Origin: Myxococcales bacterium | GTDB taxonomy: Bacteria; Myxococcota_A; Polyangia; Polyangiales; Polyangiaceae | Assembly: GCA_016720545.1 (NCBI GenBank) | Contig: JADKKK010000014.1 | Span: 79,671-143,670, forward strand | Length of the DNA stretch: 64,000 nucleotides | Direction: 5' to 3' | Position numbers and translations under genes: made by a program | The notes under the pieces: model-generated | The model's database searches: none | What the model saw: only the letters and a program-made list of their open reading frames with translations | What the model was told of the DNA's origin: nothing | Shown: in pieces, positions 36,890 through 45,723 of the stretch | How positions within the stretch are numbered: the stretch's first letter is position 1 | How the letters are laid out: each line of letters opens with the position of its first letter

Positions 36890-37510
36890 GTGGACGCCGA
36901 CGTGTATCTTGCACACATCGCTCAAGGAGACGCCGACGCCTTCGCGGCGTGGCTCTCCTCGACCGAGCACGAGGTGCGGGTCTCGCTCCGCGCGTTCGCC
37001 GCGACCGTAGACACGGAGGCCGTGTTGCAGGAGGCGCTCCTCCGGGTGTGGCAGGCGGCGCCGGGCGTCGTGCCGGACGGGCGCCCCAACGCGCTCCTCC
37101 GGTTCGCCGTGCGCACCGCCCGCAACACCGCGATCTCCGAGCTCCGTCGCCGGCGCATGCGCGCGCTCGAGCCCGAGGCGTTCGAGCGCGCGGCCGACGC
37201 GGCGTCGCTCGACGCCGTAAACGAGGCCCCGGACGTGCTGCTTCGCGAGGCGACGCGCGAGTGCGTCGAGCGCCTGCCGCCGAAGCCCCGCGAGGCGATG
37301 GTCGCGCGGCTCCAAGGCTCTGGCGTGGTGCCCGACGAGCGCCTCGCCGAGGGTCTCTCGATGCGCAAGAACACGTTCCTTCAGAACGTGACGCGCGCCA
37401 AGCGCGCCCTGCTCGCGTGCCTCCGGGAGAAGGGGATCGTGTTCCCTTGGGCAGCCGCACACGAGACGGACGACGAGCGCGACGAGACTGACCTGGGAGG
37501 TGCGACGTGA
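36890..37510 (+). CDS. ECF-type RNA polymerase sigma factor
   Basis: The GTG start gives VDADVYLAHIAQGDADAFAA. Region 2 includes EAVLQEALLRVWQAAPGV and FAVRTARNTAISELRRRRMR. Region 4 is shorter than usual: RECVERLPPKPREAMVARLQ and LAEGLSMRKNTFLQNVTRAKRAL, a helix-turn-helix where the usual xxEIA is LAEG. It would direct transcription of a small regulon. The next gene overlaps its stop (GTGA) and may modulate it. Confidence 0.8.
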   Translation: MDADVYLAHIAQGDADAFAAWLSSTEHEVRVSLRAFAATVDTEAVLQEALLRVWQAAPGVVPDGRPNALLRFAVRTARNTAISELRRRRMRALEPEAFERAADAASLDAVNEAPDVLLREATRECVERLPPKPREAMVARLQGSGVVPDERLAEGLSMRKNTFLQNVTRAKRALLACLREKGIVFPWAAAHETDDERDETDLGGAT

Positions 37511-37743
37511 CCCCCGAGGAGAGAGACGCGCTCGTGTGCGAGGTCGCCTCGGCGACCCGCGAGACCCGGCCCAACGGAGAGATCGCCTGGGCCCCGGCGT
37601 TCCACGACCTCGACGAGGAGGGCCGGCGGGAAGCCTTTGAGGAGACGCTCACACACCGGCGCCTCGAGGCGACCACGTCCCCCGACGGGCTCAGCGGGAC
37701 GGCCCGCGCCGTCCTCGCGAAGGTGCGCGCGGCTCGGCTGTGA
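37507..37743 (+). CDS. small protein coupled to the ECF sigma factor
   Basis: The 78-aa soluble, acidic protein begins VTPEERDALVCEVASATRE and overlaps the sigma factor stop by four bases. There is no membrane helix, so it is not a classical anti-sigma factor, although the position suggests a regulatory partner. I do not recognise a family. Confidence 0.6.
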   Translation: MTPEERDALVCEVASATRETRPNGEIAWAPAFHDLDEEGRREAFEETLTHRRLEATTSPDGLSGTARAVLAKVRAARL

Positions 37744-37775
37744 GCGCCGCGGCGCAGGCTTGAGCTGAAAGGCAG

Positions 37776-38234
37776 CTACACCCCGAGCAAGAGCTTCGCG
37801 GAGCGGGCGAGGAGCTCGTCGAGCGACTTCGCGACCGGATCCCCTGCGTCGGCCTCGCCCTCCTCGTGATCCCAATAGAGGACGCGCCCTGTCTTCGCGT
37901 GCAGCACCAGGCTATCGCCGCTGCCCGCCTCACCCCCGAAGGGGAGGAGCTGCGGATCCATGCCGGCCTCCAGGTTCCGCTTCAGGACGGTCGCCGCCTG
38001 GTCCACCGAGTAGAGGTCGTCCGTGCACTCGGTGAAGTAGTCGGCGTTGCGCAGGAACATGCGCGAGAAGCCGTTGGACCAGGTCCAGAGCTCGCGGAGC
38101 CCGTCGGGGATCGCGGTGAGCGCCTCGAGCTTCTTGAAGCTCTTCGCCCCCTTCTGTTTTCCCTTGGGCGGGCTCTCACTCAGCGCCGACAACGTCGCCT
38201 CGACCGTCGGGATAACCTTCTTCTTGGCCGCCAT
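37776..38234 (-). CDS. SMI1/KNR4 (SUKH)-like protein
   Basis: A basic N-terminus is followed by AIPDGLRELWTWSNGFSRMF, the typical SUKH segment with a Trp-rich turn, and then LLPFGGEAGSGDSLVLHAKT and VLYWDHEEGEAD. SUKH proteins often act as immunity proteins to polymorphic toxins, but no toxin gene is adjacent. Some family members have housekeeping roles. Confidence 0.75.
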   Translation of the reverse strand: MAAKKKVIPTVEATLSALSESPPKGKQKGAKSFKKLEALTAIPDGLRELWTWSNGFSRMFLRNADYFTECTDDLYSVDQAATVLKRNLEAGMDPQLLPFGGEAGSGDSLVLHAKTGRVLYWDHEEGEADAGDPVAKSLDELLARSAKLLLGV

Positions 38235-38376
38235 CGTGCACCTCGATGGCCACGTAGCCTACGGGCCTCCTCGTGCGCGACGCAACCGTCACGGGGCGCA
38301 CGGGGTCGCGCCGAGGCGGGCTTGCAGGAGGCGCAAGCTCGCAGCGCGCAGGCTCCGTTTGGTCTAGAGACAGGGC

Positions 38377-39762
38377 ATGAAGCGCGCGCTGGTCTTCGTC
38401 CTGGTCGCCGTCTGCGTGATCGCGCTCGGCTACGGGCTGTATCGCGTCACGGCGGGCGCGCGTGTTCCTCCCGTCGAGTACCGCACCGCGCCGGCGGAGC
38501 GGAGGCGGCTGGTCGCGCAGGTCACGGCGAGCGGCACGCTGTCGGCGCGCGTCACGGTCCAGGTGGGGAGCCAGGTGTCCGGCCGCGTTCAAGAGCTCTT
38601 CGTCGACTGGAACTCTCCGGTGAAGAAGGGGCAGCTCATCGCGCGGATCGACCCGCAGCTCTTTCAGGCGGCCGTCGAGCAGTCGAACGCCGCCGCGCTG
38701 GCGGCGAAGGCGGCGGTCACGCGGGCGGACATCCAGGCGTTCGACGCCGAGCGCACCTACACCCGCGTGAAGGCGCTCGCGGCGCAGGGCCTCGCCGGGC
38801 AGGCCGAGGTAGACGCCGCCGAGACGAACGCGAAGGTCGCGCGCACGCAGGTGGACACGGCGAAGGCCGCGCTCGCCCAGGCCGCCGCGTCGGCCAACCT
38901 CGCCCGCGTGAACCTCTCGTACACGAAGATCGTGTCGCCCATCGACGGCGTCGTGATCTCGCGGAGCGTAGACGTCGGGCAGACGGTCGCCGCGTCGCTC
39001 TCCGCGCCCGTGCTCTTCACGATCGCCGAGGACCTGCGCAAGATGCAGCTCGACACGAACATCGCCGAGGGCGACGTAGGGCGCCTCGCGCCCGGCCAGC
39101 GCGCGGCGTTCACCGTCGACGCCTACCCGGGCAGCAAGTTCGACGGCGAGATCGCGATGATCCGCTACGCTCCGCAGACGGTGCAGAACGTCGTGACCTA
39201 CGACGCCGTCCTGGCCGTCGAGAACCCCGACCTGCGCCTCCGACCGGGCATGACGGCCAACATCGGCATCACCTACCAGGAGCGCGAAGACGCCCTCACC
39301 GTGCCGAACGCCGCGTTTCGCTTCCAGCCGCCGGGCGAGGACGCAGGCAAGCCGCGCGGCGCCTCTACCTCGCCGGACGACGCGGGCGGCGGCCCCCGCG
39401 ACGGAGGCGCGGACGGAGGCGTGGAGGGGGAGCGCCCGCGGCGTCGCGATGGCGGGCGACCCGACGGCGGCTGGGCGGGCCGCGGGGAGCGCGGCGCCGG
39501 CGAGGGCCGGGGTCGCGCGAGCGCGCGGCGGCTCTATGTCCTCCGCGGCGCCGAGCTCGTGGCGGTCGAGGTGCGGACCGGCCTGACGGACGGCTCGGCC
39601 ACCGAGGTGCTCTCCGGCGACCTTCGCGAGGGCGACCTCGTCGTGCTCGACGCCGTGGCGCGCGGGGTCAAGCCCGCGACGACGGCGATGCCCGGCATGG
39701 GGCCCGCGCGCGGCGGAGGGGGCGGCGGAGGGGGCGGCGGAGGGCGCCGCTCTGGGATCTAA
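38377..39762 (+). CDS. MacA/HlyD-type periplasmic adaptor
   Basis: One N-terminal membrane helix (ALVFVLVAVCVIALGYGLY) is followed by the lipoyl half VQVGSQVSGRVQELFVDWNS, a coiled-coil hairpin (residues about 95-190) and the second lipoyl half KIVSPIDGVVISRSVDVGQT. The beta-barrel region follows. The C-terminal end carries an unusual Asp/Gly/Arg-rich linker and a poly-Gly tail absent in E. coli MacA. It should link the MacB-like ABC exporter encoded by the next two genes to an outer-membrane channel, which is not encoded in the window. Confidence 0.87.
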   Translation: MKRALVFVLVAVCVIALGYGLYRVTAGARVPPVEYRTAPAERRRLVAQVTASGTLSARVTVQVGSQVSGRVQELFVDWNSPVKKGQLIARIDPQLFQAAVEQSNAAALAAKAAVTRADIQAFDAERTYTRVKALAAQGLAGQAEVDAAETNAKVARTQVDTAKAALAQAAASANLARVNLSYTKIVSPIDGVVISRSVDVGQTVAASLSAPVLFTIAEDLRKMQLDTNIAEGDVGRLAPGQRAAFTVDAYPGSKFDGEIAMIRYAPQTVQNVVTYDAVLAVENPDLRLRPGMTANIGITYQEREDALTVPNAAFRFQPPGEDAGKPRGASTSPDDAGGGPRDGGADGGVEGERPRRRDGGRPDGGWAGRGERGAGEGRGRASARRLYVLRGAELVAVEVRTGLTDGSATEVLSGDLREGDLVVLDAVARGVKPATTAMPGMGPARGGGGGGGGGGGRRSGI

Positions 39763-39766
39763 AATC

Positions 39767-40522
39767 ATGAGCGACGACGCGCAGATACGAGTTGTCGATC
39801 TCACCAAGGTGTACCGCACCGGGGACGTGGAGGTGCGCGCGCTCGACGGCGTCTCGCTCACAGTCGAGAAGGGCGAGTTCATCGCCATCATGGGCACCTC
39901 GGGCAGCGGCAAGAGCACGCTGATGAACGTGCTCGGCTGCCTCGACCGACCCACGAGCGGGCAGTACTTCCTGGCGGGCCGCGAGGTGTCGCGCCTCGAC
40001 AAGAACGCGCTCGCCGAGGTGCGCAACACGTACCTCGGGTTCGTCTTCCAGAACTTCAACCTGCTCTCGCGCACGACCGCGCTCGAGAACGTCGAGCTGC
40101 CGCTGCTCTACCAGGGGGTGGGCGGCCGGGCGCGACGCGAGCGGGCGACCGCCGCGCTCGGTCGGGTGGGGCTCGGGTCGCGCCTCGATCACACGCCGAA
40201 CCAGCTCTCCGGCGGACAGCAGCAGCGCGTGGCCATCGCGCGGGCGCTCGTGGGCGAGCCGAAGGTGATCCTCGCCGACGAGCCCACGGGGAACCTCGAC
40301 ACGCGCACGAGCCTGGAGGTGATGGCGCTCTTCCAAGAGCTCGCGCGGACCGACATCACGGTGGCGCTCGTGACGCACGAGCCGGAGATCGCCGAGTACG
40401 TCTCGCGCGTGATCGTGGTGCGCGACGGCAAGATCCGTGAGGACCGCCGCCAAGAGGCGAAGCCGGTCGTGCTGCTCCCGCCGCCCGCCGGCGCGGCCAT
40501 GCTCGAGGGCGACGCGTCGTGA
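39767..40522 (+). CDS. MacB/LolD-type ABC transporter ATP-binding protein
   Basis: Walker A is IMGTSGSGKSTLMNVLGCLD, the Q-loop lies in FVFQNFNLLSRTTALENVEL, the signature is QLSGGQQQRVAIARAL and Walker B is VILADEPTGNLDTRTS, with the H-loop His in VTHEPE. The sequence is closest to the MacB/LolD subgroup, which drives mechanotransmission rather than substrate passage. It follows the adaptor after four bases. In E. coli MacB this domain is fused to the permease; here it is separate. Confidence 0.92.
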   Translation: MSDDAQIRVVDLTKVYRTGDVEVRALDGVSLTVEKGEFIAIMGTSGSGKSTLMNVLGCLDRPTSGQYFLAGREVSRLDKNALAEVRNTYLGFVFQNFNLLSRTTALENVELPLLYQGVGGRARRERATAALGRVGLGSRLDHTPNQLSGGQQQRVAIARALVGEPKVILADEPTGNLDTRTSLEVMALFQELARTDITVALVTHEPEIAEYVSRVIVVRDGKIREDRRQEAKPVVLLPPPAGAAMLEGDAS

Positions 40523-40536
40523 GCCGCGAGGTCTCC

Positions 40537-40719
40537 CATGAACCGGCAGTGAGCCCCCCATGAACCGGCAGTGAGCCCCGAAGGGGCGAACCCAGGTCTA
40601 GGGCGAGCCCGAGCCGAAGGCGAGGTCTCCCATGAACCGGCAGTGAGCCCCGAAGGGGCGAACGCAGGTCTATGGCGAGCCCGAGCCGAAGGCGAGGTCT
40701 CGCCATGAACCCCTTCCAG
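40537..40719 (+). repeat. 72-bp tandem repeats carrying a minicistron before the permease gene
   Basis: A unit of about 72 bp occupies 40549-40620 and 40621-40692, with partial copies before and after. Its last part, GAGGTCTC(G)CCATGAAC, forms the ribosome site and start of the permease at 40705. Upstream copies give ATGAACCGGCAGTGA at 40537, 40559 and 40631, a four-codon open frame (Met-Asn-Arg-Gln). The element also contains the palindrome CCCCGAAGGGG. A diverged reverse copy lies at 46342-46410. Confidence 0.85.
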
Positions 40720-41931
40720 ACGTTCCGCGTGGCGGTGCGGGCGATCGTGCGCAACAAGATGCGCTCGTTCCTCACCGTGCTCGGCATCGTGATCGGCGTC
40801 GCCGCCGTGATCGCCATGATGGCGGTGGGGGCTGGCGCGAAGGCGCGCATCGAGTCGGCCTTCGCGTCGATGGGCACGAACCTGCTCGTGATCTTGCCTG
40901 GCTCCACGACCTCGGGCGGCATGCAGGGGGGGTTCGGCTCGCAGCCGACGCTCACGTGGGACGACCTCACAGCCATCCAGCGACAGGTACCCTCGGTGCG
41001 ACTCGCGGCCCCGCTGCTCCGCGCGAACTCGCCCATCATCGGCGAGGCCGGCAACTGGATGACCTCGGTGAGCGGCACGTCGCCCGAGTACTTCGAGATT
41101 CGCAGCTGGAGCACGTCGGTCGGAGAGCCGATCCGTCAGGCCGATCTCGACGCGCAGAACAAGGTCGTGTTGCTCGGCCAGACGGTGGTCGAGAAGCTCT
41201 ATGGCTCGAGCGTGAACCCCGTCGGGCAGGTCGTGCGCATTCGCAACATCCCGTTCGTGGTCATCGGCGTCCTCGAGAAGAAGGGCCAGTCGGCGACGGG
41301 GCAGGACTACGACGACATGGTCTTCATCCCGTACACGGTGTTCGCGCGAAAGATCCAGGGCGGGCTCGGCAAGTACCTGAGCGGGAGCATCTACGTGTCG
41401 GCGACCTCCGGCGACGCGGTCGCGCGCGCCCAACAGGACATCACGGCGCTGCTGCGCGAGCGCCATCGCCTGCCCGGCACCGACGACGACTTCTCGATCC
41501 GTAACCTGAGCGAGCTGGCCGGCGCGCAGGCCGAGGGCACGGAGACGATGACGAGCCTCCTCGCCGGCGTGGCCGCGGTGTCGTTGCTGGTCGGCGGGAT
41601 TGGCATCATGAACATCATGTTGGTGAGCGTGACGGAGCGCACTCGCGAGATCGGCATACGCATGGCGATCGGGGCGAAGCCGCGCCAGATCCTCCTCCAG
41701 TTTCTCATCGAGGCCGTGACCCTGAGCGTGGCCGGCGGCCTCGTCGGGGTCGCCCTCGGTGTGGGCGTGTCTGAATGGATCGCCGCGAAGTTCGGGTGGG
41801 CGACCGCGGTGGACCCGAACGTGGTGGCGGTCGCCGTCGCCTTCAGCGCCTTCGTCGGGATCGCGTTCGGGCTGTATCCCGCGCGCAAGGCCTCGCAGCT
41901 CGACCCGATCGACGCGCTCCGCTACGAGTGA
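40705..41931 (+). CDS. MacB-like ABC transporter permease (FtsX family)
   Basis: A first helix MRSFLTVLGIVIGVAAVIAM is followed by a large periplasmic domain (residues about 50-280) and three C-terminal helices beginning LLAGVAAVSLLVGGIGIMNI. The MLVSVTERTREIGIRMAIGA coupling motif and a final YPARKASQLDPIDALRYE, the standard MacB end, follow. The ATG at 40705 has a GAGG ribosome site; an in-frame ATG at 40672 would add the repeat-encoded MASPSRRRGLA. With the two preceding genes it forms a MacAB-type exporter for peptides, lipids or macrolide-like compounds. Confidence 0.9.
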   Translation: MNPFQTFRVAVRAIVRNKMRSFLTVLGIVIGVAAVIAMMAVGAGAKARIESAFASMGTNLLVILPGSTTSGGMQGGFGSQPTLTWDDLTAIQRQVPSVRLAAPLLRANSPIIGEAGNWMTSVSGTSPEYFEIRSWSTSVGEPIRQADLDAQNKVVLLGQTVVEKLYGSSVNPVGQVVRIRNIPFVVIGVLEKKGQSATGQDYDDMVFIPYTVFARKIQGGLGKYLSGSIYVSATSGDAVARAQQDITALLRERHRLPGTDDDFSIRNLSELAGAQAEGTETMTSLLAGVAAVSLLVGGIGIMNIMLVSVTERTREIGIRMAIGAKPRQILLQFLIEAVTLSVAGGLVGVALGVGVSEWIAAKFGWATAVDPNVVAVAVAFSAFVGIAFGLYPARKASQLDPIDALRYE

Positions 41932-41997
41932 CGCCCGCGTGCTCGATTGCCGCGGGGGAGCCGCGCGCGCTAGCGTGATAGCGTGATAGCGTGAGCC

Positions 41998-42876
41998 ATG
42001 GGCCGAGGCGTGGGCAGTGCGCGGCTCGGCGCCGTCGGACGGATCGCCGGCGCCTTCGCGCTCGCGTCGCTCCTGGGGCAGGGCACCGCCCGCGCGTGCG
42101 AGAAGGATCTCGCGCCGCTCCCTGGCTACGGGCGAATCGCCGCGCCCACCGACCGCCTCGGGTGCAACCTCGTCGCCGCCGGCACGGGCGAGAACCTGCT
42201 CTATTACGGGGCGGCGCTCCTCTCGACGATGGAGCTGAGCGCCTCGGGGGCCGACCACCACCTGCGCGTGGCGTTCGAGGAGCGCGTGGGCGCGCGAGGC
42301 TTCAGCGACGCGACGGTGGTCGCGGGGTACGTGGGCCCCCCCGCGATCGGGGCGCTGCTCTACGGCACCGGTCTGGTCACGGGCAAGGGCCGCTGGACGG
42401 GGGCCGGCGCCGCGGCGCTCCAGGCGATGACGGTCACGTTCGCGGCCACCGTGCTCTTGAAGGGCCTCACGGGCCGGCCGTTCCCGAACCACGGCGGCGA
42501 TCCCACGTCTCCCGAGCGGCTGCGGCACCCCGAGTGGGCGCGCGAGTGGCGCGGGCCGCTCCTCGAGAACAGCGCCTGGCCCTCGGGCCACACGTCGGTC
42601 GCCGTGAGCCTCGCGGCCGCGCTCACGAGCTACTACGTCGACGCGGACTGGGTGGCGTGGGTCGCGTACCCGGCGGCCTCCGCGATCGCGCTCGGGATGC
42701 TGCGCGGCGCGCACCACTGGGCCTCCGACGTGGTGGCGGGCGCGATGCTCGGCCAAGCGGTGGGGAGCAGCGTGGGGCGTGACTTTCGACGCATGCAAGA
42801 TGCACGCGACTCACCTCCACCGAGGCTGCGGCTCATGCCGTTGGGGGCCGGCGTAGCGCTCGTCGGCGCGCTGTAG
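41998..42876 (+). CDS. PAP2-family membrane phosphatase
   Basis: The C-terminal half has the three phosphatase motifs: KGLTGRPFPNHGGD (K-x6-RP), WPSGHTSVAVSLAAA (PSGH) and RGAHHWASDVVAGAMLGQAV (R-x5-H-x3-D). The N-terminal part is an export-type segment ending ARAC and further hydrophobic helices. Such enzymes dephosphorylate lipid phosphates, for example undecaprenyl pyrophosphate or phosphatidic acid. Length 292 aa with a long insert between motifs is common in myxobacteria. Confidence 0.88.
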   Translation: MGRGVGSARLGAVGRIAGAFALASLLGQGTARACEKDLAPLPGYGRIAAPTDRLGCNLVAAGTGENLLYYGAALLSTMELSASGADHHLRVAFEERVGARGFSDATVVAGYVGPPAIGALLYGTGLVTGKGRWTGAGAAALQAMTVTFAATVLLKGLTGRPFPNHGGDPTSPERLRHPEWAREWRGPLLENSAWPSGHTSVAVSLAAALTSYYVDADWVAWVAYPAASAIALGMLRGAHHWASDVVAGAMLGQAVGSSVGRDFRRMQDARDSPPPRLRLMPLGAGVALVGAL

Positions 42877-42927
42877 CCGCGCGCGGCGCGGTTGGCCTGC
42901 CGGGGCGCGCGCGCTACCCTTCCGACG

Positions 42928-43743
42928 ATGCGCTCTCCAGTGCGGGCATGTGCGGTCGTGCTGTGGGCTCTGCTCGGTCACCTCGGCTGCGCACCGCCCC
43001 CGCCGGTCATCCCGACGCTCCCACCTCCACCCGCGCGTCCGGTGGCGAGCGCGACGCTCGACGAGGTCCCGCCCGCGCCCAAGGACTCGAAGACGGAGAC
43101 CGCGAAGGCCGACCGCGACGAACGCCTCGCGGAGGCCCTCGGCGCCCTCGACGAGAGCGGGGTCGGCGACGGCGCCACGAGCCACGGCACGCTCAGCGCC
43201 TTGAGCGGCGCGCCCAGCGGCGGAGTGGGCCTCGTCGCTGGCGGCGCGGGCGGCGGGATCGGGCTCGGCAGCGCGGGCGCGGGCGGCCTGGGCACGGGGA
43301 GCGGCTTCGGGCGCCTCGGCAGCGGCAGCGGCTCCTCGATCACGCTGCGCCAAGGCGCCACGCAGGTGGTCGGGCGCCTGCCGCCCGAGGTCATCCAGCG
43401 CATCGTCCGCATGAACTTCGGGCGAATGCGCCTCTGCTACGAGTCCGCGCTCCGCACGAACCCCAAGCTGGGCGGGCGCGCGAGCGTGCGCTTCGTGATC
43501 GGGCCGACCGGCGCGGTGGCCTCTGCCGTGCCAGGCCCGACCGACTTCGCCCCGCCGGGCATGCAGACGTGCCTGGCGACGGCCTTCCGAGGGATGTCCT
43601 TCCCGCAGCCCGACGGCGGGGGCAGCGTGACGGTGGTCTACCCGGTCCACTTCCTCTCGGATTCGCCTCCGCCGCCGGCACCTCCGCCGCCCGCGCCGCG
43701 CCCACGCGCCCCGGCGCCTCCGCCCGCGCCCAAGCAGCCCTGA
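42928..43743 (+). CDS. lipoprotein with AgmX/PglI C-terminal domain
   Basis: A lipoprotein signal MRSPVRACAVVLWALLGHLG with lipobox Cys starts the protein. A Pro-rich and then Gly/Ser-rich linker (residues about 25-145) precedes PPEVIQRIVRMNFGRMRLCY. A stretch around VRFVIGPTGAVASA follows, the AgmX/PglI C-terminal domain. A Pro-rich tail ends it. It is a paralogue of the C-terminal domain at 778-2133. AgmX itself belongs to the adventurous gliding/secretion machinery, but this stand-alone lipoprotein cannot be assigned to it. Confidence 0.82.
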   Translation: MRSPVRACAVVLWALLGHLGCAPPPPVIPTLPPPPARPVASATLDEVPPAPKDSKTETAKADRDERLAEALGALDESGVGDGATSHGTLSALSGAPSGGVGLVAGGAGGGIGLGSAGAGGLGTGSGFGRLGSGSGSSITLRQGATQVVGRLPPEVIQRIVRMNFGRMRLCYESALRTNPKLGGRASVRFVIGPTGAVASAVPGPTDFAPPGMQTCLATAFRGMSFPQPDGGGSVTVVYPVHFLSDSPPPPAPPPPAPRPRAPAPPPAPKQP

Positions 43744-43882
43744 GCGGCGCCGATCCGCGCGTCGCGCTTCGACGCGCGCGCCAGACGCATGCATTCTGCA
43801 ACTTTTCTCCGTGCGGCGGAGTACGCCCCCGTAGCGTCGTTCAGCGACGACGCGCACCGAGGGTTCCGCTACCATCTCCAGG

Positions 43883-44227
43883 ATGGCGCGGGCCCGCTCC
43901 CAGCTCGAACGCGACGCAGCGCAGCTCGTGAAGTACGAGGAGTGGATCGCCGAGCTGGAGAAGCGCAAGGCCGAGCTCGATCGCGGACGGCCCTTCTACC
44001 TGAAGTGCTTCTACGCGCTGCCGTTCGTCTCGCTCGTCGGGTTCGCGTGGAGCGTCGGAGTCGGCGCGGGCGCGCTCTTCACCGGCGTGCTCATGACCGT
44101 GTTCGGCCTCTACACCGTGCGCGTCCGCGCGAGCGACTACCGCACGAACCTCGAGGGCTCGCGCGCGCAGGCCGCGCGGCTGCGCGCGTCCATCGCGGCG
44201 CGCGAGGCGGCGGGAGGTCCCTCGTAG
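43883..44227 (+). CDS. small coiled-coil/two-helix membrane protein
   Basis: The 114-aa protein has an N-terminal charged helix (LVKYEEWIAELEKRKAELDR), two closely spaced membrane helices (FYALPFVSLVGFAWSVGVGA and ALFTGVLMTVFGLYTVRV) and a C-terminal basic helix. Both ends are predicted cytoplasmic. It belongs to no family that I recognise; similar short proteins are common in Polyangia. Confidence 0.65.
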   Translation: MARARSQLERDAAQLVKYEEWIAELEKRKAELDRGRPFYLKCFYALPFVSLVGFAWSVGVGAGALFTGVLMTVFGLYTVRVRASDYRTNLEGSRAQAARLRASIAAREAAGGPS

Positions 44228-44294
44228 CGCGAAGGCGCGCGGCGCACTCGTGCCGCGCGAAGGTTGTTCACGGCGAGCCGACCGGGCGTTGGCC

Positions 44295-44864
44295 TCAGCG
44301 CGCGGTCGCCTGCCGCGCCCCAGCCACCCACGCCGCGAAGGCCACGAGGTACTCGCGCACGACCTCGCGGGTCGCGTCGCTCGTGATGCGACCCGCCTCG
44401 ATCCGCTGGTCGACCTGGCCTATCGCCACGGCGGGATAGGGGAACACCTGCGCGACCAGCGCGTCGAGCGTGCCCTTGAGCTGCACCTGCGCGCGCGCGC
44501 CTCCCACCACGCTCGGGGCCGCGCTGAGCACTCCCACGGGCTTTTGCGCAAACACCGAGCGATAGCCTGGACGAGAGAGCCAATCGAGCATGTTCTTGAG
44601 CGGCCCCGGTACTCCGTAGTTGTACTCGGGTGTCGCGATCAGCACGCCATCGGCGCCGCGCACCTTGGACTTCAGGGCCTCCACCGCGGCCACCTCGCCG
44701 AGGTCCGGGTCGAAGAGCGGCAGGTCGCGGTAGCTCTCCAAGGTGAGCGTGACCCCGGCGGGCAGGAGCGACGCGGCCTCGCGGAGGAGGGCCGTGTTGT
44801 ACGACGCCGCGCGCAGGCTCCCGCTGAAGGCCACGATCGTGAGCTCGCGAGTCAGATCAGCCAC
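44295..44864 (-). CDS. NADPH-dependent FMN reductase
   Basis: A flavodoxin-like fold with IVAFSGSLRAASYNTALLRE (FMN phosphate loop), GVLIATPEYNYGVPGPLKNM (isoalloxazine contact) and QKPVGVLSAAPSVVGGARAQ. The sequence is typical of the ChrR/YieF/SsuE-like quinone or chromate reductases of about 190 aa. Its start lies eight bases inside the pirin gene, so the pair is an operon likely dealing with quinone or oxidative stress. Confidence 0.87.
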   Translation of the reverse strand: MADLTRELTIVAFSGSLRAASYNTALLREAASLLPAGVTLTLESYRDLPLFDPDLGEVAAVEALKSKVRGADGVLIATPEYNYGVPGPLKNMLDWLSRPGYRSVFAQKPVGVLSAAPSVVGGARAQVQLKGTLDALVAQVFPYPAVAIGQVDQRIEAGRITSDATREVVREYLVAFAAWVAGARQATAR

Positions 44865-45564
44865 GGCGCACCTCGGGGAGATCGAAGAGCAGGGCCTCGG
44901 CGGCGCCTTCGGCTACCACGGTGAGCAGGCCGCCCTCCGGCAGCGCGGCGCCGTCGCCCTCGGCGAGGGCCTGCCCGTTCAGGGTGAAGCTGCCCCGAAC
45001 GACCTGGAAATACCCCGCGCGCTGCGGCGCGAGGGTGTGGCGGGCCTCGCCGGCGGCCGCGAAGAGCACGCGGTAGATGCGCGCGTCTTGCCCAATCTCG
45101 AGGCTGCCGTCTTGGCCGTCTGGGCTCACGACGAGGCGGAGCGGCGCCTCGGGATCGATCTCGAAGGCGCGCTGCTCGTAGCCCGGCGCGCGGCCCCGGG
45201 CCGCCGGCTCGATCCAGATCTGGAGGAAGCGAACGGGCCTGTCGGGCGAGGGGTTCTCTTCGCTGTGCGCGATGCCAGCGCCCGCGCTCATGCGCTGCAC
45301 CTCGCCGGGGCGGATCACCGAGCCGTTGCCGAGCGTGTCGCGGTGGGCGAGCTCGCCCTCCACGACATAGCTGATGATCTCCATGTCGCGGTGCGGGTGC
45401 GTGGGGAAGCCGCCGCGCGGCGCGACCCGGTCGTCGTTGATGACGCGCAGCACGCCGAAGCCCATGTGGCGTGGGTCGTGGTAGCCGCCGAACGAGAACG
45501 TGTGGGCGCTCTTCAACCAGCCGAAGTCGGCCTGACCGCGCTCGTTGCCTTTGCGAACTTGCAT
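44857..45564 (-). CDS. pirin family protein (YhaK type)
   Basis: The ATG at 45564 follows an AGGGAGA site and starts MQVRKGNERGQADFGWLKSA. The N-terminal cupin has HTFSFGGYHDPRHMGFGVLR and FPTHPHRDMEIISYVVEGEL, providing the metal-binding His-His-His-Glu set, then MSAGAGIAHSEENPS. The C-terminal cupin is shorter. YhaK-type pirins are redox-sensitive quercetinase-like proteins. Coupled to an FMN reductase, a quinone/flavonoid stress role is plausible. Confidence 0.88.
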   Translation of the reverse strand: MQVRKGNERGQADFGWLKSAHTFSFGGYHDPRHMGFGVLRVINDDRVAPRGGFPTHPHRDMEIISYVVEGELAHRDTLGNGSVIRPGEVQRMSAGAGIAHSEENPSPDRPVRFLQIWIEPAARGRAPGYEQRAFEIDPEAPLRLVVSPDGQDGSLEIGQDARIYRVLFAAAGEARHTLAPQRAGYFQVVRGSFTLNGQALAEGDGAALPEGGLLTVVAEGAAEALLFDLPEVRRG

Positions 45565-45723
45565 CTTCGTCTCCCTTTGGGGACCAGTGTGCGACGCGCG
45601 GCACCGCGCGTACACCGCCGCGTCGAACGACTCACTGTTGCGCGGGGCGGAACGCGCCCGCCTCCGAGTCCCGTGAGACAGCTTGCAGGCGCGGGTGCGG
45701 GCGAACCGGGGTTTGCACTCGAG

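Noticed and set aside
34194..37676. A 1,160-residue open frame on the minus strand
   Set aside because: It is antisense to the VIT-VWA protein and sigma factor; no motif is present.
40537..40719. Considered as a CRISPR-like array
   Set aside because: The units are contiguous without unique spacers and no cas gene is present.
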